From assembly GCA_050955045.1 (NCBI GenBank), contig JBPBQV010000031.1, positions 62,001 to 126,000 of the forward strand: DNA of 64,000 nucleotides, given 5' to 3'. Source of the stretch: Mucilaginibacter_A sp050955045. GTDB lineage: Bacteria > Bacteroidota > Bacteroidia > Sphingobacteriales > Sphingobacteriaceae. The notes beneath the pieces are model-generated. The model was not told where the DNA came from. It saw nothing but the letters and a program-made list of their open reading frames with translations, and searched no databases. A program made the position numbers and the translations under genes. This document shows, piece by piece, positions 46,791 through 56,659 of the stretch; positions within the stretch are counted from its first letter, which is position 1, and every line of letters begins with the position of its first letter.

Positions 46791-48845
46791 TTATTTTTTT
46801 TGTTTTAGATAGGTATAAATATCAAACTGCGACCTGATTTTTTGCTTGTCATCAGTTTTATGGTAACGGTTGTTGTTTAAACTGTTAATCTCTCTGGCTT
46901 TGGTATTATCCTGAAGCTGGATGTTCACAATAGCTTTAATTTCCTGATGCAGATTTTGATCTAGAATCGGGAAACCAACTTCTACACGATGGTCTAAATT
47001 ACGAGTCATCAAATCAGATGAAGTTAGAAACATCAGCTCTTTTCCGCCATTAGCAAAAATATAAATCCGGGCATGTTCCAGATATTTATCCACAATGCTA
47101 ATCACTTCAATATTTTCACTAAAGTTTTTTACACCCGGAACCAGGCAGCACATACCACGAATAATCAGTTTAATTTTAACACCGGCATTGCTGGCTTTAT
47201 ACAGTTGAGCAATCATTTGTTCATCAGCTAAACTGTTTAACTTTAAAACAATACTGGCCGGAATGCTTTTTTTAGCATTAGAAATTTCATGGTCGATATA
47301 TTTGTACAACATTTTACGGGAATCAACCGGCGAAACCAGTAAATTTTTAATTCCCTGCGGAACAGTATTTTTTTGTAGCGCATCAAAAATTTCCACCAAA
47401 CCACTGGTAATTTTTTTATTAGCAGTAAGCAACGTATGATCAGCGTAAATACGTGCTGTTTTTTCGTTGAAATTTCCGGTAGATAAACAGGCATAATAGC
47501 TTATCTTCCTTTTCTCCAGCCGTTTAATCAGGCATATCTTAGAGTGTACTTTATATCCGGAAACGCCATAAATTACTTTTACGCCTTCTTCTTCCAGCCG
47601 TCTGCTCCAAAAAATATTGGCTTGTTCATCAAAACGGGCCTTTAATTCGACCAGGCAATGTACTATTTTGCCGTTTTTAGCAGCATTAATTAAAGCATTA
47701 ATAATTCTGGAATTTGCTGCCAAACGGTACAAAGTGATGCTGATTTCTTTTACACCAGGATCGATAGCGGCTTCACGCAAAAAATGGATAATATAATCGA
47801 AAGACTGGTAAGGTGTACTCACCAAAAAATCTCGTTTGCTGATCATGCCAAACAAACTTTTACCAAACGATAATTGCGGAACTTCTAAAGGCGCAATTTT
47901 TGGATATTCTAGTTCCGGCCGACCAACGTTTGGAAAATTGATAAAATCTTTAAAATTATGATAACGGCTGCCCGGAATTAAACTTCCTGCCGTCAGCTTC
48001 ATTTTACGAACCAAATATGATAACATATCCAGCGGCATTTCGGTATCATATAACAAACGCATGGGTTTGCCTTTTTTCCGTTTTTGTAAACTTTTAGATA
48101 GCGATTCGATAAATTTATCACTCACCTCTTTATCCAGATCCAGTTCTGCATCACGCGTTAGCTGGATAGAAAAAGCTTCAATATGGGTATAATCAAAAAT
48201 GAAGAAAATATCATCCAGGCAGTAACGGATAATATCATCCAGCAAAATAATAAATTTAAGATGATTGGTTTCCGGCAGCACTAAAAACCGGGGCATACTT
48301 TCCGGAACTTCAATTAACGCTAGTTTGGTATCATTTTGCTGATCCTCTTTACTCAGCCTCACAAAAAAATAAATGGCCTGATCTTTCAATTCAGGTATGG
48401 CCGTGTTTTTATCCAGTATAATTGGCACCACGTTAGAGAGCAGTTTTTCCCGGAAATAACTTTTTACAAATGTTCCGCGGGCAACATTCAGCTGCTTATC
48501 ATCCAGGATAAATATTTTTTCTTCAGCAAGTTTTTTTACAATGATGTTTTCATACAGGTTGTTAAACTTTTTTTCTTCTTTAATCACCAGATTTTTGATC
48601 TGGCCTAAAACTTTGCGCGGATTATAACCTAAAATCTCTTTAGCTTTTTCATTTAAATTAGCCAAACGGTTTAGTGTTGCTACCCGCACGCGGTAAAATT
48701 CATCCATGTTGGATGAAAATATAGCCAGAAAACGTACTCTTTCTATTAACGGTACCGCTTCATCTGCGGCTTCCTGCAAAACCCGATCATTAAAATAAAG
48801 CCAACTCAGTTCTCGGTTGGTTAAAGGAATACGTTTTGGACTCAT
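46791..48845 (-). CDS. ppk1: Polyphosphate kinase 1
   Basis: 684 residues from the ATG at 48845 (MSPKRIPLTNRELSWLYFND); a longer reading with 16 extra residues is possible but NRELSWLxFNxRV is where the family normally begins. It reversibly forms polyphosphate from ATP, using a phospho-histidine. The active-site His lies in KVHSKICLI, and DHRVEVGFPI holds the second conserved His. It is co-transcribed with the ppx-like gene. A shorter form than some PPK1 proteins (about 690 is typical). Confidence 0.93.
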   Translation of the reverse strand: MSPKRIPLTNRELSWLYFNDRVLQEAADEAVPLIERVRFLAIFSSNMDEFYRVRVATLNRLANLNEKAKEILGYNPRKVLGQIKNLVIKEEKKFNNLYENIIVKKLAEEKIFILDDKQLNVARGTFVKSYFREKLLSNVVPIILDKNTAIPELKDQAIYFFVRLSKEDQQNDTKLALIEVPESMPRFLVLPETNHLKFIILLDDIIRYCLDDIFFIFDYTHIEAFSIQLTRDAELDLDKEVSDKFIESLSKSLQKRKKGKPMRLLYDTEMPLDMLSYLVRKMKLTAGSLIPGSRYHNFKDFINFPNVGRPELEYPKIAPLEVPQLSFGKSLFGMISKRDFLVSTPYQSFDYIIHFLREAAIDPGVKEISITLYRLAANSRIINALINAAKNGKIVHCLVELKARFDEQANIFWSRRLEEEGVKVIYGVSGYKVHSKICLIKRLEKRKISYYACLSTGNFNEKTARIYADHTLLTANKKITSGLVEIFDALQKNTVPQGIKNLLVSPVDSRKMLYKYIDHEISNAKKSIPASIVLKLNSLADEQMIAQLYKASNAGVKIKLIIRGMCCLVPGVKNFSENIEVISIVDKYLEHARIYIFANGGKELMFLTSSDLMTRNLDHRVEVGFPILDQNLHQEIKAIVNIQLQDNTKAREINSLNNNRYHKTDDKQKIRSQFDIYTYLKQKK

Positions 48846-48952
48846 AACACATAAACAACAACAAACTCCCGGAAGGTTGTACCGAGAATGCAAAAATCTA
48901 TATTTCCTTATTAAGCAATTGTTAAATTATTTAACTATTCGCAAAAACCAGT

Positions 48953-49582
48953 TTATAAAACAGCAGAACCTGTTGTTTCACTTGTTGGGTTTTCTGCAAC
49001 TTCGCTGGCTGGTTTTGGTTTTCTGGGCGCACGTTTGCGTTTTACAGGTGCAGATGCTTCTTTTACCAGTGTTTTTTCTTCAGATTTTGCTGCCTCAAGT
49101 TCTTCTTTCGTTCTTCTTGGTGCGCGTTTGCGTTTTACAGGCAATGCAACTGCTACTGGTACTTCTTTTACCTCCTCGATTTTAACCGGCGTTTTAGGTA
49201 TTTCGTCAATTTTAGGAGCAGCAGGTTTAGATACTGAACGGCTTGAAACCGAAGAGGATTTACTGGTAGCAGCTTTACTGGCCGCAGTAACTACTTTTTC
49301 TGCTTTAGCTTCTGCCTTTACTGCTTTTGTTTTGATCTCGTCCTTTTTCTTGCCTTCTTTTTTGGCTGACTTATCTTTTTTAACTTCCGGTTTAGCTATT
49401 ACTTTCTGTGCATCTTTTAAGGCACTGCTTATTTTTTGCGAAACCGTTTTGCCTGCTTTGGCAATCTCTTTTTTCAGTTTTTCTGCATCGTGGCCCAATC
49501 CGGTTACAGCTTGCATGAATTTATCAGTAATGCTGCTCTCCAGTTCTTTGTTTCTTACTTTTGATTTACCTTTCTTTTTCAT
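48953..49582 (-). CDS. Lys/Ala-rich basic protein with repeated KRKRAPR motif
   Basis: 209 residues, strongly basic. The N terminus (MKKKGKSKVRNKELESSITDKFMQAVTGLGHDAEKLKKEIAKAGK) is helical; the middle is Lys/Ala-rich; the C-terminal part has the same motif VKRKRAPR twice, followed by KTKEE or KPK, with an intervening EKTLVKEASAP segment. This is reminiscent of histone H1-like or AT-hook proteins, but no defined domain is seen. A nucleoid role is a guess. Two dispersed motif copies (49053, 49158) lie within the repeats. Confidence 0.65.
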   Translation of the reverse strand: MKKKGKSKVRNKELESSITDKFMQAVTGLGHDAEKLKKEIAKAGKTVSQKISSALKDAQKVIAKPEVKKDKSAKKEGKKKDEIKTKAVKAEAKAEKVVTAASKAATSKSSSVSSRSVSKPAAPKIDEIPKTPVKIEEVKEVPVAVALPVKRKRAPRRTKEELEAAKSEEKTLVKEASAPVKRKRAPRKPKPASEVAENPTSETTGSAVL

Positions 49583-49725
49583 CGTTTAATATTTGTTTTT
49601 TTGTAGTGATAAAGTGATTACGGTTTTTTTACTCAATCCGATCGCATCGTAAAATTACAACCAAAATTTGTTGCTGATAAAGCTATAAGTTAAAATCTAA
49701 TTCCTTAAAAATAAAATAATCTATT

Positions 49726-50217
49726 ATGCCTTCTTTCGATATTATCAGCAAAATTGACCCACAAACTTTGGATAACGCCATCAATAACGCTAAAAAAGAA
49801 ATTTTGAACCGTTATGATTTCAACGATTCTAAAAGTACGGTGGAGCTGGATAAAAAAACCAACGAAGTAACTATCGTTACTGAAAACGATATGCGCTTAA
49901 AAGCCATTCAGGATTCGATCATCAGCCGGATGGTAAAACAAGGTTTAGATCCTAATGCAATGGATTTTGGCAAGCAGGAATATGCTTCGGGCAACATGAT
50001 CCGCAAGGAAATTAAAATTGTGGAAGGCATCGATAAAGAAGCCGCCAAAAAAATCGTCAAAAAAATAAAAGACAGCGGACTGAAAGTACAAGCTGCCATT
50101 ATGGACGATCAGGTGCGCGTTACAGCCAAAAAAATTGATGATCTGCAAGCTGTAATTTCTTTATGCCGGACAGAAGATTTTGGTCAGCCGTTGCAGTACA
50201 GCAATATGCGGAATTGA
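49726..50217 (+). CDS. YajQ-family cyclic di-GMP-binding protein
   Basis: 163 residues, usual length. MPSFDIISKIDPQTLDNAINN is the standard N terminus, and KIVKKIKDSGLKVQAAIMDDQVRVTAKKIDDLQ the repeated ferredoxin-like half. YajQ proteins bind nucleic acid or c-di-GMP. The gene stands alone, diverging from the basic-protein gene. Between its end and the convergent DUF2807 gene, 50218-50407 holds a perfect motif copy and nothing else recognised. Confidence 0.93.
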   Translation: MPSFDIISKIDPQTLDNAINNAKKEILNRYDFNDSKSTVELDKKTNEVTIVTENDMRLKAIQDSIISRMVKQGLDPNAMDFGKQEYASGNMIRKEIKIVEGIDKEAAKKIVKKIKDSGLKVQAAIMDDQVRVTAKKIDDLQAVISLCRTEDFGQPLQYSNMRN

Positions 50218-50386
50218 GTTTAAAGTTAAAGCTATTGGAAAGTTGTATCTGAAATCATTGGTATTGTATAGAACTCACTTTTAGCTGTAAAGGATTATCC
50301 AAACAGCTAATACTTTGTTTTTGATACTATGATTTCAAATTAAACGCTGTTTAACAGAAGATCTCTGATGAGAAGAGTTTTTGTCT

Positions 50387-50401
50387 GATAAAAGAAGCAT
50401 C
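50387..50401. repeat. Perfect dispersed motif copy (GAAG type)
   Basis: GATAAAAGAAGCATC, exact consensus, seven bases before the stop end of the convergent DUF2807 gene, unpaired. Confidence 0.75.
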
Positions 50402-50407
50402 CTCCGC

Positions 50408-51124
50408 TTACAATATCTTTTTGATGCTCGTTGCGCCCGAATTTTCGTTGTTAATTTTAGCCGGATTACCTTTGTATTCTACACTGCCTGCACCACTGAT
50501 ATTTACGCTCAACTCATTTAATACGTTTACTTTACATTGAGAAAAACCACGGGTTTCTATTCGGTAATTAGCAACTGTAAAATCAATGGCATTCAGTTTT
50601 CCAGTTCCGCTCATCGTTACCTGATTCTCGGTGGCTTGTCCTTTTAGATTAATTTCTGATGTACCGCTGGCCAGTGTTTTCACATTTGCCGCATTCATTT
50701 CCAGGTTAACTTTAGATACACCGGCAAATTCCATATCAAAATCTTTAATAGACAAGTTTCCATCAGAACTCAAATCCAGCGCTCCGGAAGATTTTACAGC
50801 CTGAAAATCAGGATTGGTTATATAAATAATCATTGGGCCAGCGTTGCAAATGCTTCCTTTCGTGCTGATTTTTAGTTCATTGCCACTTACATCTGTTTCA
50901 ATTTTTTCCAACAGATTATCATCTGCAGTAATTTTAACAGCTGCTGTGCCTTGTTTTAAAATCAGCTTATAACTACCGGTAACATTGATTTTAGTAAAAG
51001 CAGCAACCTTACGATCTTCTGAAGCGGCTTTGCCCGAACCTTTTTCGCAGGCGGTTTTGCAGGAAATCAGCAAAGAAAAAACAAGGGCAAAAACAGTTAA
51101 AACAAATAACGGCTGCTTATTCAT
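50408..51124 (-). CDS. DUF2807 (head GIN domain) lipoprotein
   Basis: 238 residues. VFSLLISC is a lipobox after a hydrophobic signal. The mature region shows many short beta-strand repeats (FTKINVTGSYKLILKQG, LEMNAANVKTLASGTSEINLKG) forming a right-handed beta-solenoid, as in DUF2807, described as a putative auto-transporter adhesin head. Its function is unknown. An exact motif core lies upstream at 51169-51184. Confidence 0.87.
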   Translation of the reverse strand: MNKQPLFVLTVFALVFSLLISCKTACEKGSGKAASEDRKVAAFTKINVTGSYKLILKQGTAAVKITADDNLLEKIETDVSGNELKISTKGSICNAGPMIIYITNPDFQAVKSSGALDLSSDGNLSIKDFDMEFAGVSKVNLEMNAANVKTLASGTSEINLKGQATENQVTMSGTGKLNAIDFTVANYRIETRGFSQCKVNVLNELSVNISGAGSVEYKGNPAKINNENSGATSIKKIL

Positions 51125-51208
51125 AGTAGGTTTTAGGTTGATTTATAAGTTTGAAATAAAATTTATGGTGCTAAAAGAAGCATTCCGTTAAACAAAAAGT
51201 TTCTGGTT

Positions 51209-53104
51209 TTAAAGATAATATTTTTCGCCATCTGCTTTAATTTTTCCGGCATCCAGCAAACGCCGGATCATTTCCAGCTTTTCTTTTTCGCGGCCAGTTC
51301 TGATTGATCGTACCAATTCTTCTACCGAACTGCTCTCAATAGAAAGCTGCTGAATAATTTCCTGCGTAATCTGATCAGCTATTTCTGATGCTTTTTCCAG
51401 CCTTTTATTGTCCAAACAAACATCACATTTGCCGCAAATTGGCGCATCAGGCTCATCTAAATAAGCGAGCAACATCCGGCTCCGGCATTGCTTGCTTTCG
51501 GCATAAGTAAAAACGGCTTCCATTTTTTGGTGATAAACATGTTTCCGTTCTTCCAAAAATTTCCGGTCGATTATCAGGTGAAAATTATCCTGACGAGGAC
51601 GTGTAAAAGTAATTTGTGGCTGGTCTGTTTGTGGCAGATAACTTAACAAACCTTGTTCTTCCAGGTATTTTAATTGCGCGATAATTTGTTGTACACTTTG
51701 ATTTAGCCGTCTGGCAATTTCCAATTCGCGAATGCGCACATAATTTTCAAACGAACCGCCATAAGTACGCAGCAACGTTTTGATAAAATGATCATAACCT
51801 TCATTTTCAATCTGAAAACGGTACAAATCTTCGTTTCCAACCTCAAAACGAAAACGCGATGGCAAGAAAACGCTTTCTGTAAAAACGACATATTCGTCGC
51901 GTTCCAAAAACTTGAAAGCATTGAGCGTTTTTACCGGATCAAGCTTGAATTGCGCACAAAAAGCACCGATATCCAGATCAAAGCTTGAACCTTCACCTGC
52001 ACCGTAAGCCAGCTGTGTGTAATTGCCGAGATAGTGATAAGTTTTTTTTATTTCTTCTACCGAAGGAAAACTAAGTTCAAACTTTTTTTCCAGTTGAAGT
52101 CGGTCGCTTTTGGTATAAAGTAAAATGGTGTAAGCTTTCCCGCCGTCGCGCCCTGCCCTGCCCGCTTCCTGGTAATAGGCTTCCAAACTTTCGGGCACAT
52201 CTTTGTGGATGACGAACCGGACATCCGGTTTATCAATTCCCATCCCAAAAGCGTTTGTGGCAACGATAATCCTGACCTCGTTATTTTTCCAGTTTTCCTG
52301 TTTGATAGAACGTTCTTCGGCAGATAAGCCAGCATGATAATAATCCGCAGCAATTTGATGCTGGTTCAGGTATTTCGCAATTTCAAAAGTTTCTCTGCGG
52401 CTGCGAACATAAATAATTCCGCTGCCTTTTACAGCGTAAATTACATCCAGCATTTTACGCAGTTTGTTTTCATCCGTGGAAACCACATAACTTAAATTTT
52501 GACGTTCAAAGCTTTGCTGGAAAACATTACTTCTTTTAAACAACAATTTTTGCTGAATATCCTCGCGAACCTGCGCTGTTGCCGTTGCCGTTAAAGCCAG
52601 CACCGGAACGTTTGGATGAAGCTGCCGAAGATCAGCCAAATGCAAATAAGAAGGCCGGAAATCATAACCCCATTGCGAAATACAATGCGCTTCATCTACA
52701 GCAAATAAATTCACGTTCATATAGCGGATGCGCTCCTGCACCAGTTCGGACAGTAACCTTTCGGGCGATAGATATAGAAATTTGATGTTGCCGTAAACAC
52801 AATTATCCAAAGCAATATCTACTTCGCGCCTACCCATTCCCGATACAATACTGATGGCTTCAATACCTTTGGCCTGCAGGTTTTCTACCTGATCTTTCAT
52901 CAACGCAATCAGCGGAGAAATAACGATGCAAATCCCATCTTTTGCCAAAGCCGGAACCTGAAAACAAACCGATTTTCCGCCGCCGGTTGGCAGCAGCGCC
53001 AGTGTATCATGGCCCAGTAAAATAGATTGAATTATATCTTCCTGCATGGGCCGGAAAGTTTCGTGTTTCCAGTAATGCTGTAGGATTTCTTGTGTCGTCA
53101 TCAT
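51209..53104 (-). CDS. RecQ-type ATP-dependent DNA helicase
   Basis: 631 residues (start may be the second Met, three bases in). Walker A PTGGGKS at 39-45, DEAH at 137-140, and the SF2 motif RFVIHKDVPESLEAYYQEAGRAGRDG identify RecQ. The zinc-binding cysteines (CRSRMLLAYLDEP ... CGKCDVC) follow, and a winged-helix part ends the protein; no HRDC domain is seen, as in short RecQ forms. It diverges from a small hypothetical gene across an inverted motif pair. Confidence 0.9.
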   Translation of the reverse strand: MMTTQEILQHYWKHETFRPMQEDIIQSILLGHDTLALLPTGGGKSVCFQVPALAKDGICIVISPLIALMKDQVENLQAKGIEAISIVSGMGRREVDIALDNCVYGNIKFLYLSPERLLSELVQERIRYMNVNLFAVDEAHCISQWGYDFRPSYLHLADLRQLHPNVPVLALTATATAQVREDIQQKLLFKRSNVFQQSFERQNLSYVVSTDENKLRKMLDVIYAVKGSGIIYVRSRRETFEIAKYLNQHQIAADYYHAGLSAEERSIKQENWKNNEVRIIVATNAFGMGIDKPDVRFVIHKDVPESLEAYYQEAGRAGRDGGKAYTILLYTKSDRLQLEKKFELSFPSVEEIKKTYHYLGNYTQLAYGAGEGSSFDLDIGAFCAQFKLDPVKTLNAFKFLERDEYVVFTESVFLPSRFRFEVGNEDLYRFQIENEGYDHFIKTLLRTYGGSFENYVRIRELEIARRLNQSVQQIIAQLKYLEEQGLLSYLPQTDQPQITFTRPRQDNFHLIIDRKFLEERKHVYHQKMEAVFTYAESKQCRSRMLLAYLDEPDAPICGKCDVCLDNKRLEKASEIADQITQEIIQQLSIESSSVEELVRSIRTGREKEKLEMIRRLLDAGKIKADGEKYYL

Positions 53105-53116
53105 AAGTTACGCATC

Positions 53117-53124
53117 CAAAGTTA
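53117..53124 (-). promoter_or_regulatory. Candidate -7 box for recQ
   Basis: Reverse-strand TAACTTTG matches TAnnTTTG, 12 bases before the start codon. Confidence 0.4.
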
Positions 53125-53202
53125 TTAAAACACGCCAATATTGTTAAATTCGTCCGGCATCATCAAAGTATAAATTTTTTTAGTGTTTATGCTGATAACA
53201 AC

Positions 53203-53234
53203 CATACTGTTTTTATCGGCATAAAAACAGTATC
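53203..53234. repeat. Inverted motif pair (ACAG type) in a divergent gap
   Basis: CATACTGTTTTTATC and GCATAAAAACAGTATC pair with a tiny loop between the divergent recQ and 53261 genes. Both arms hold an exact core. As both genes start here it is not a terminator. Confidence 0.75.
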
Positions 53235-53260
53235 AATAAATTTATCAATAAGAAAAAATC

Positions 53261-53575
53261 ATGAACATTTCACCCGTATCCATTTCGCATGATCGTTTAA
53301 TGCAGTTAAAACTGATTCAGGAAAATCATAATCAAGTTGTAAACGATCATCAGTCGCGTTATTTTATTTATGAAATTGATGACAACCGCTGGCAAAATGT
53401 AAATCCGGAAGGAGAATCAGAATACGATTTGGAATCTATTAAACAAGAACCTGCCCGTTTGCCGGTCGGAATTTTAACTACTGATAAAGAAATGAACACT
53501 TTTTCTTTTGAAGGTGATTTAACAATTAGTAAAGAAGACCAAGAATTGCTTTTTCAATCATTAAAACCACTTTAA
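53261..53575 (+). CDS. Hypothetical small protein
   Basis: 104 residues, acidic, no signal or membrane segment. The sequence RYFIYEIDDNRWQNVNPEGE and DLTISKEDQELLFQSLKPL gives no known family. ATG and frame are well supported, with a plausible stop before an AT-rich gap. It lies between recQ and the TonB receptor gene. Confidence 0.6.
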   Translation: MNISPVSISHDRLMQLKLIQENHNQVVNDHQSRYFIYEIDDNRWQNVNPEGESEYDLESIKQEPARLPVGILTTDKEMNTFSFEGDLTISKEDQELLFQSLKPL

Positions 53576-53718
53576 TCACAATTAAAATGATATATATTGT
53601 ACTTAAAGTAGATTTTTAATTGAAAATTTGTCATTTTCTATATTTTTTACAATATTTATTAAAATGTAACTAAAATTTGACATATATTTCTGCTTTTAAA
53701 ACTAAAAACAGATTTTAC

Positions 53719-56547
53719 ATGTACAAATTCTACCAAAAGTTATTACCCGCATTAATTTTGTGTTTAAGTACCACCGCTTTACTGGCACAAGGCATCCGCG
53801 GAAAAGTTACAGATGCAGCTAACGGTTCTACTTTGCCCGGTGTAAGCATTATGGTTCCGGGAACACAAACCGGAACAGCTACCGGCCCGGACGGCGAGTA
53901 TTTCCTAAAATTAGCCAAAGGAACTTATCAGGTTAAAGTTTCTTATATTGGCTTTGAAACAATCACTAAAACTGTAACCATAAATTCGGAAACGGTAACA
54001 CAAAATTTTAGTTTAAAAGTTACCGGTTCTGCCTTAAATGAAGTAGTTGTTACCGGTTCGCGTTCTGCTATTCCACGTACCAATATTGAAACGCCGGTTC
54101 CGGTAGATGTAATTTCTGCGCGCGAAATGCGCAGTTTTGCCCAAACAGATGTTACACAGATTTTAAATTACGTAGCACCGTCTTTTAGCTCTAACCGCCA
54201 AACGGTAACAGACGGAACGGACCATATTGACCCAGCTTCGCTGCGTGGATTAGGCCCGGATCAGGTTTTGGTTTTGGTGAACGGCAAACGCCGACACAGT
54301 TCTGCTTTGGTTAACATTAACGGAAGTGTTGGCCGCGGATCAGTAGGAACAGATTTAAACGCTATTCCGGTTTCAGCAATTGACCATATTGAAGTTTTGC
54401 GCGATGGTGCCTCTGCCCAGTATGGTTCGGATGCAATTGGCGGTGTAATTAACATCGTTTTAAAGAAAAACACACCTTTAAATATTTCTACATTATACGG
54501 TCAGTCTGCTTCACAAACGCTTGGCCGTAACTTTTACGATGGAAAAACTTTTGAAGTGGATGCCAGCAAAGGTTGGGATTTAAACGGAAAAGGTTTTGTA
54601 AGTCTAGCTGCCCAGTACCAGGACCGCGGTGCAACCAACCGTACCGGAACAGATACCCGACCTTTGATTTACAACGGTAATTCCGGCGGTGTGATCAGCA
54701 GGACAACCGGCGAAACAGATGCTGCTTTTGCTGCTCGTTATGCTACCGTTAAAGCCAATGATGATGCTAAAGTTGCTGCTAATGGTTTCGACAGAAATAA
54801 CATGGTTGTTGGAAACTCGGCCATGAAAAATTACGGTTTCTTTGGAAATGGCCAATATGCTATCAGTAATAAAGCTGATGTTTATCTGGCTACTGGTTTT
54901 AACTATAAAAGCGGACTTTCTTCCGGAAATTACCGTATTCCGGGTGCTGCTAGTCAAATTGATTTAGGTTATTATCCGAATGGTTTTTTACCACATATCA
55001 CTACTGATATTTATGACATTTCCATCAGCGGTGGTATAAAAGGTAAACTGGGCGAATGGAATTATGATCTGAGCAACACTTTTGGCAGAAACTCTTTAAA
55101 TTTTGGTGTCACCAATTCTCTAAATGCTTCATTGCCTTTAGGAACAAGTCCGAAAAGTTTTGATGCAGGTACACAAGCTTTCAATCAAAACACAGTCAAC
55201 CTCGATGTTTCCAGGAAGTACAAATTTGATGGTATTTTAACATCTTTAAATACTGCTTACGGTGCTGAACTTCGGATAGAAAATTTTCAGATTAAATCAG
55301 GCGAAGAGCTTTCTTACTCTTTCGGACAACCATCTTTAGGTATTCCGGGCCGTTATTTAAATGCTACAACTGCAGCTTCTGCAGGTGCACAAGTATTCCC
55401 GGGTTTTCAGCCTTCCAACGCTACCGATGCAACCAGAAATAGTGCTGCCGCTTATGCTGATATAGAAGCAGAATTTGGCCCACGTATTTTATTAGAAGGT
55501 GCAGGCCGCTACGAGCATTTCAGCGATTTCGGTTCCAACTTTTCTTATAAATTTACGGGCCGCGTAAAAGTATTGGATGATTTTTCTATCAGAGGTGCAA
55601 TTGCAACCGGTTTCCGCGCTCCTTCTTTGGCGCAATATTATTTTAACAATGTAAGTACGCAGTTTACAAATGGTGTACCATTGCAGGTGTTAACCGTAAA
55701 TAACCAAAGTGATGTAGTGCGCCAGTTTGGTGTTGGCGGTTTAAAACCCGAAACTTCTATGTCTTACAGTGTTGGTTTGGCCGGAAAAGCACTGAAAACT
55801 TTTACCTTCACGGTAGATGCTTATCAGATTGACATCAAAGACCGTATCGTTTTATCCAGTCAGTTTAGCCGCAGCAACGCAGCAGTGGCCGCAATTTTAA
55901 ATCCGGTAGATCCGTTGCAGCAAATTGGTGCAGTACAGTTTTTTACCAATGCAATTGGTACCAGAACCCGTGGTTTGGATATTGTTTTATCAGATCGTAT
56001 TGCTTTAGGCAGCAACGGCAGCGCATTAACGCTTGCAGCAGCGGCCAACTTTAACAAAACAGAAGTAACAAGCGTACAAACATCTGATGTTATTGGTTCC
56101 AGTGCTGCTTTAACCACCATTTTATTTAACCGCCAGGAACGTGCCCGTTTTGAAGGTGCTATCCCGAAAAGCAAAATTAACCTAAGTGCTACCTACAATG
56201 TTCAAAAGTTTAATGTTTCTTTAAGAACCGTTCGTTTTGGAGAAACGTTTGCTTATTATACCACGGTTGATGCCATTCGCGATCAGGTTTTTTCTCCAAA
56301 ATGGGTTACCGATGCAACCGTTGGCTATAAAATCATCAAACCTTTGGATTTGTCTATCGGTGTAAATAATTTATTTGATGTTTATCCGGATAAATTAAAT
56401 ATTGATCCAAATAACTCTTCAACCAACACCACTACGTTTTCGGGAAATGATAACACCAACTTTGGCCGTTTCCGTTATCCAACTACTTCACAGCAGTTCG
56501 GTTTTAACGGACGTTATATCTTTGCCAAGCTGACTTACACTTTGTAA
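53719..56547 (+). CDS. TonB-dependent receptor with carboxypeptidase-regulatory-like N-terminal domain
   Basis: 942 residues from the ATG at 53719 (MYKFYQKLLPALILC), preferred over an ATG 14 codons upstream because it starts the signal peptide, cleaved near LLAQ. Domains: regulatory-like beta-sandwich (GKVTDAANGSTLPGVSIMV), plug with SLRGLGPDQVLVLVNGKRRH and EVLRDGASAQYGSDAIGGV, then a beta-barrel ending in aromatic FAKLTYTL. It imports an unknown large substrate through the outer membrane using TonB energy. No SusD-like partner is nearby, so a siderophore or other non-glycan substrate is possible. A strong terminator follows. Confidence 0.93.
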   Translation: MYKFYQKLLPALILCLSTTALLAQGIRGKVTDAANGSTLPGVSIMVPGTQTGTATGPDGEYFLKLAKGTYQVKVSYIGFETITKTVTINSETVTQNFSLKVTGSALNEVVVTGSRSAIPRTNIETPVPVDVISAREMRSFAQTDVTQILNYVAPSFSSNRQTVTDGTDHIDPASLRGLGPDQVLVLVNGKRRHSSALVNINGSVGRGSVGTDLNAIPVSAIDHIEVLRDGASAQYGSDAIGGVINIVLKKNTPLNISTLYGQSASQTLGRNFYDGKTFEVDASKGWDLNGKGFVSLAAQYQDRGATNRTGTDTRPLIYNGNSGGVISRTTGETDAAFAARYATVKANDDAKVAANGFDRNNMVVGNSAMKNYGFFGNGQYAISNKADVYLATGFNYKSGLSSGNYRIPGAASQIDLGYYPNGFLPHITTDIYDISISGGIKGKLGEWNYDLSNTFGRNSLNFGVTNSLNASLPLGTSPKSFDAGTQAFNQNTVNLDVSRKYKFDGILTSLNTAYGAELRIENFQIKSGEELSYSFGQPSLGIPGRYLNATTAASAGAQVFPGFQPSNATDATRNSAAAYADIEAEFGPRILLEGAGRYEHFSDFGSNFSYKFTGRVKVLDDFSIRGAIATGFRAPSLAQYYFNNVSTQFTNGVPLQVLTVNNQSDVVRQFGVGGLKPETSMSYSVGLAGKALKTFTFTVDAYQIDIKDRIVLSSQFSRSNAAVAAILNPVDPLQQIGAVQFFTNAIGTRTRGLDIVLSDRIALGSNGSALTLAAAANFNKTEVTSVQTSDVIGSSAALTTILFNRQERARFEGAIPKSKINLSATYNVQKFNVSLRTVRFGETFAYYTTVDAIRDQVFSPKWVTDATVGYKIIKPLDLSIGVNNLFDVYPDKLNIDPNNSSTNTTTFSGNDNTNFGRFRYPTTSQQFGFNGRYIFAKLTYTL

Positions 56548-56567
56548 AAATGATTCTTTTTCGATTG

Positions 56568-56602
56568 CATCGGCCAAAATCTAATCAGGTTTTGGCCGAT
56601 GC
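56568..56602 (+). terminator. Rho-independent terminator after TonB receptor
   Basis: GCATCGGCCAAAA and TTTTGGCCGATGC pair perfectly around a nine-base loop and run into seven Ts. A single motif copy (AATACTGTTTTTATC, 56614-56628) follows, with an imperfect partner. Confidence 0.88.
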
Positions 56603-56659
56603 TTTTTTTATTTAATACTGTTTTTATCAGTATAAATTTATGCTGATGTTATTTTTTAT

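Noticed and set aside
53677..53718. Upstream ATG for the TonB receptor
   Set aside because: It would put 14 residues before a normal signal peptide that starts at 53719.
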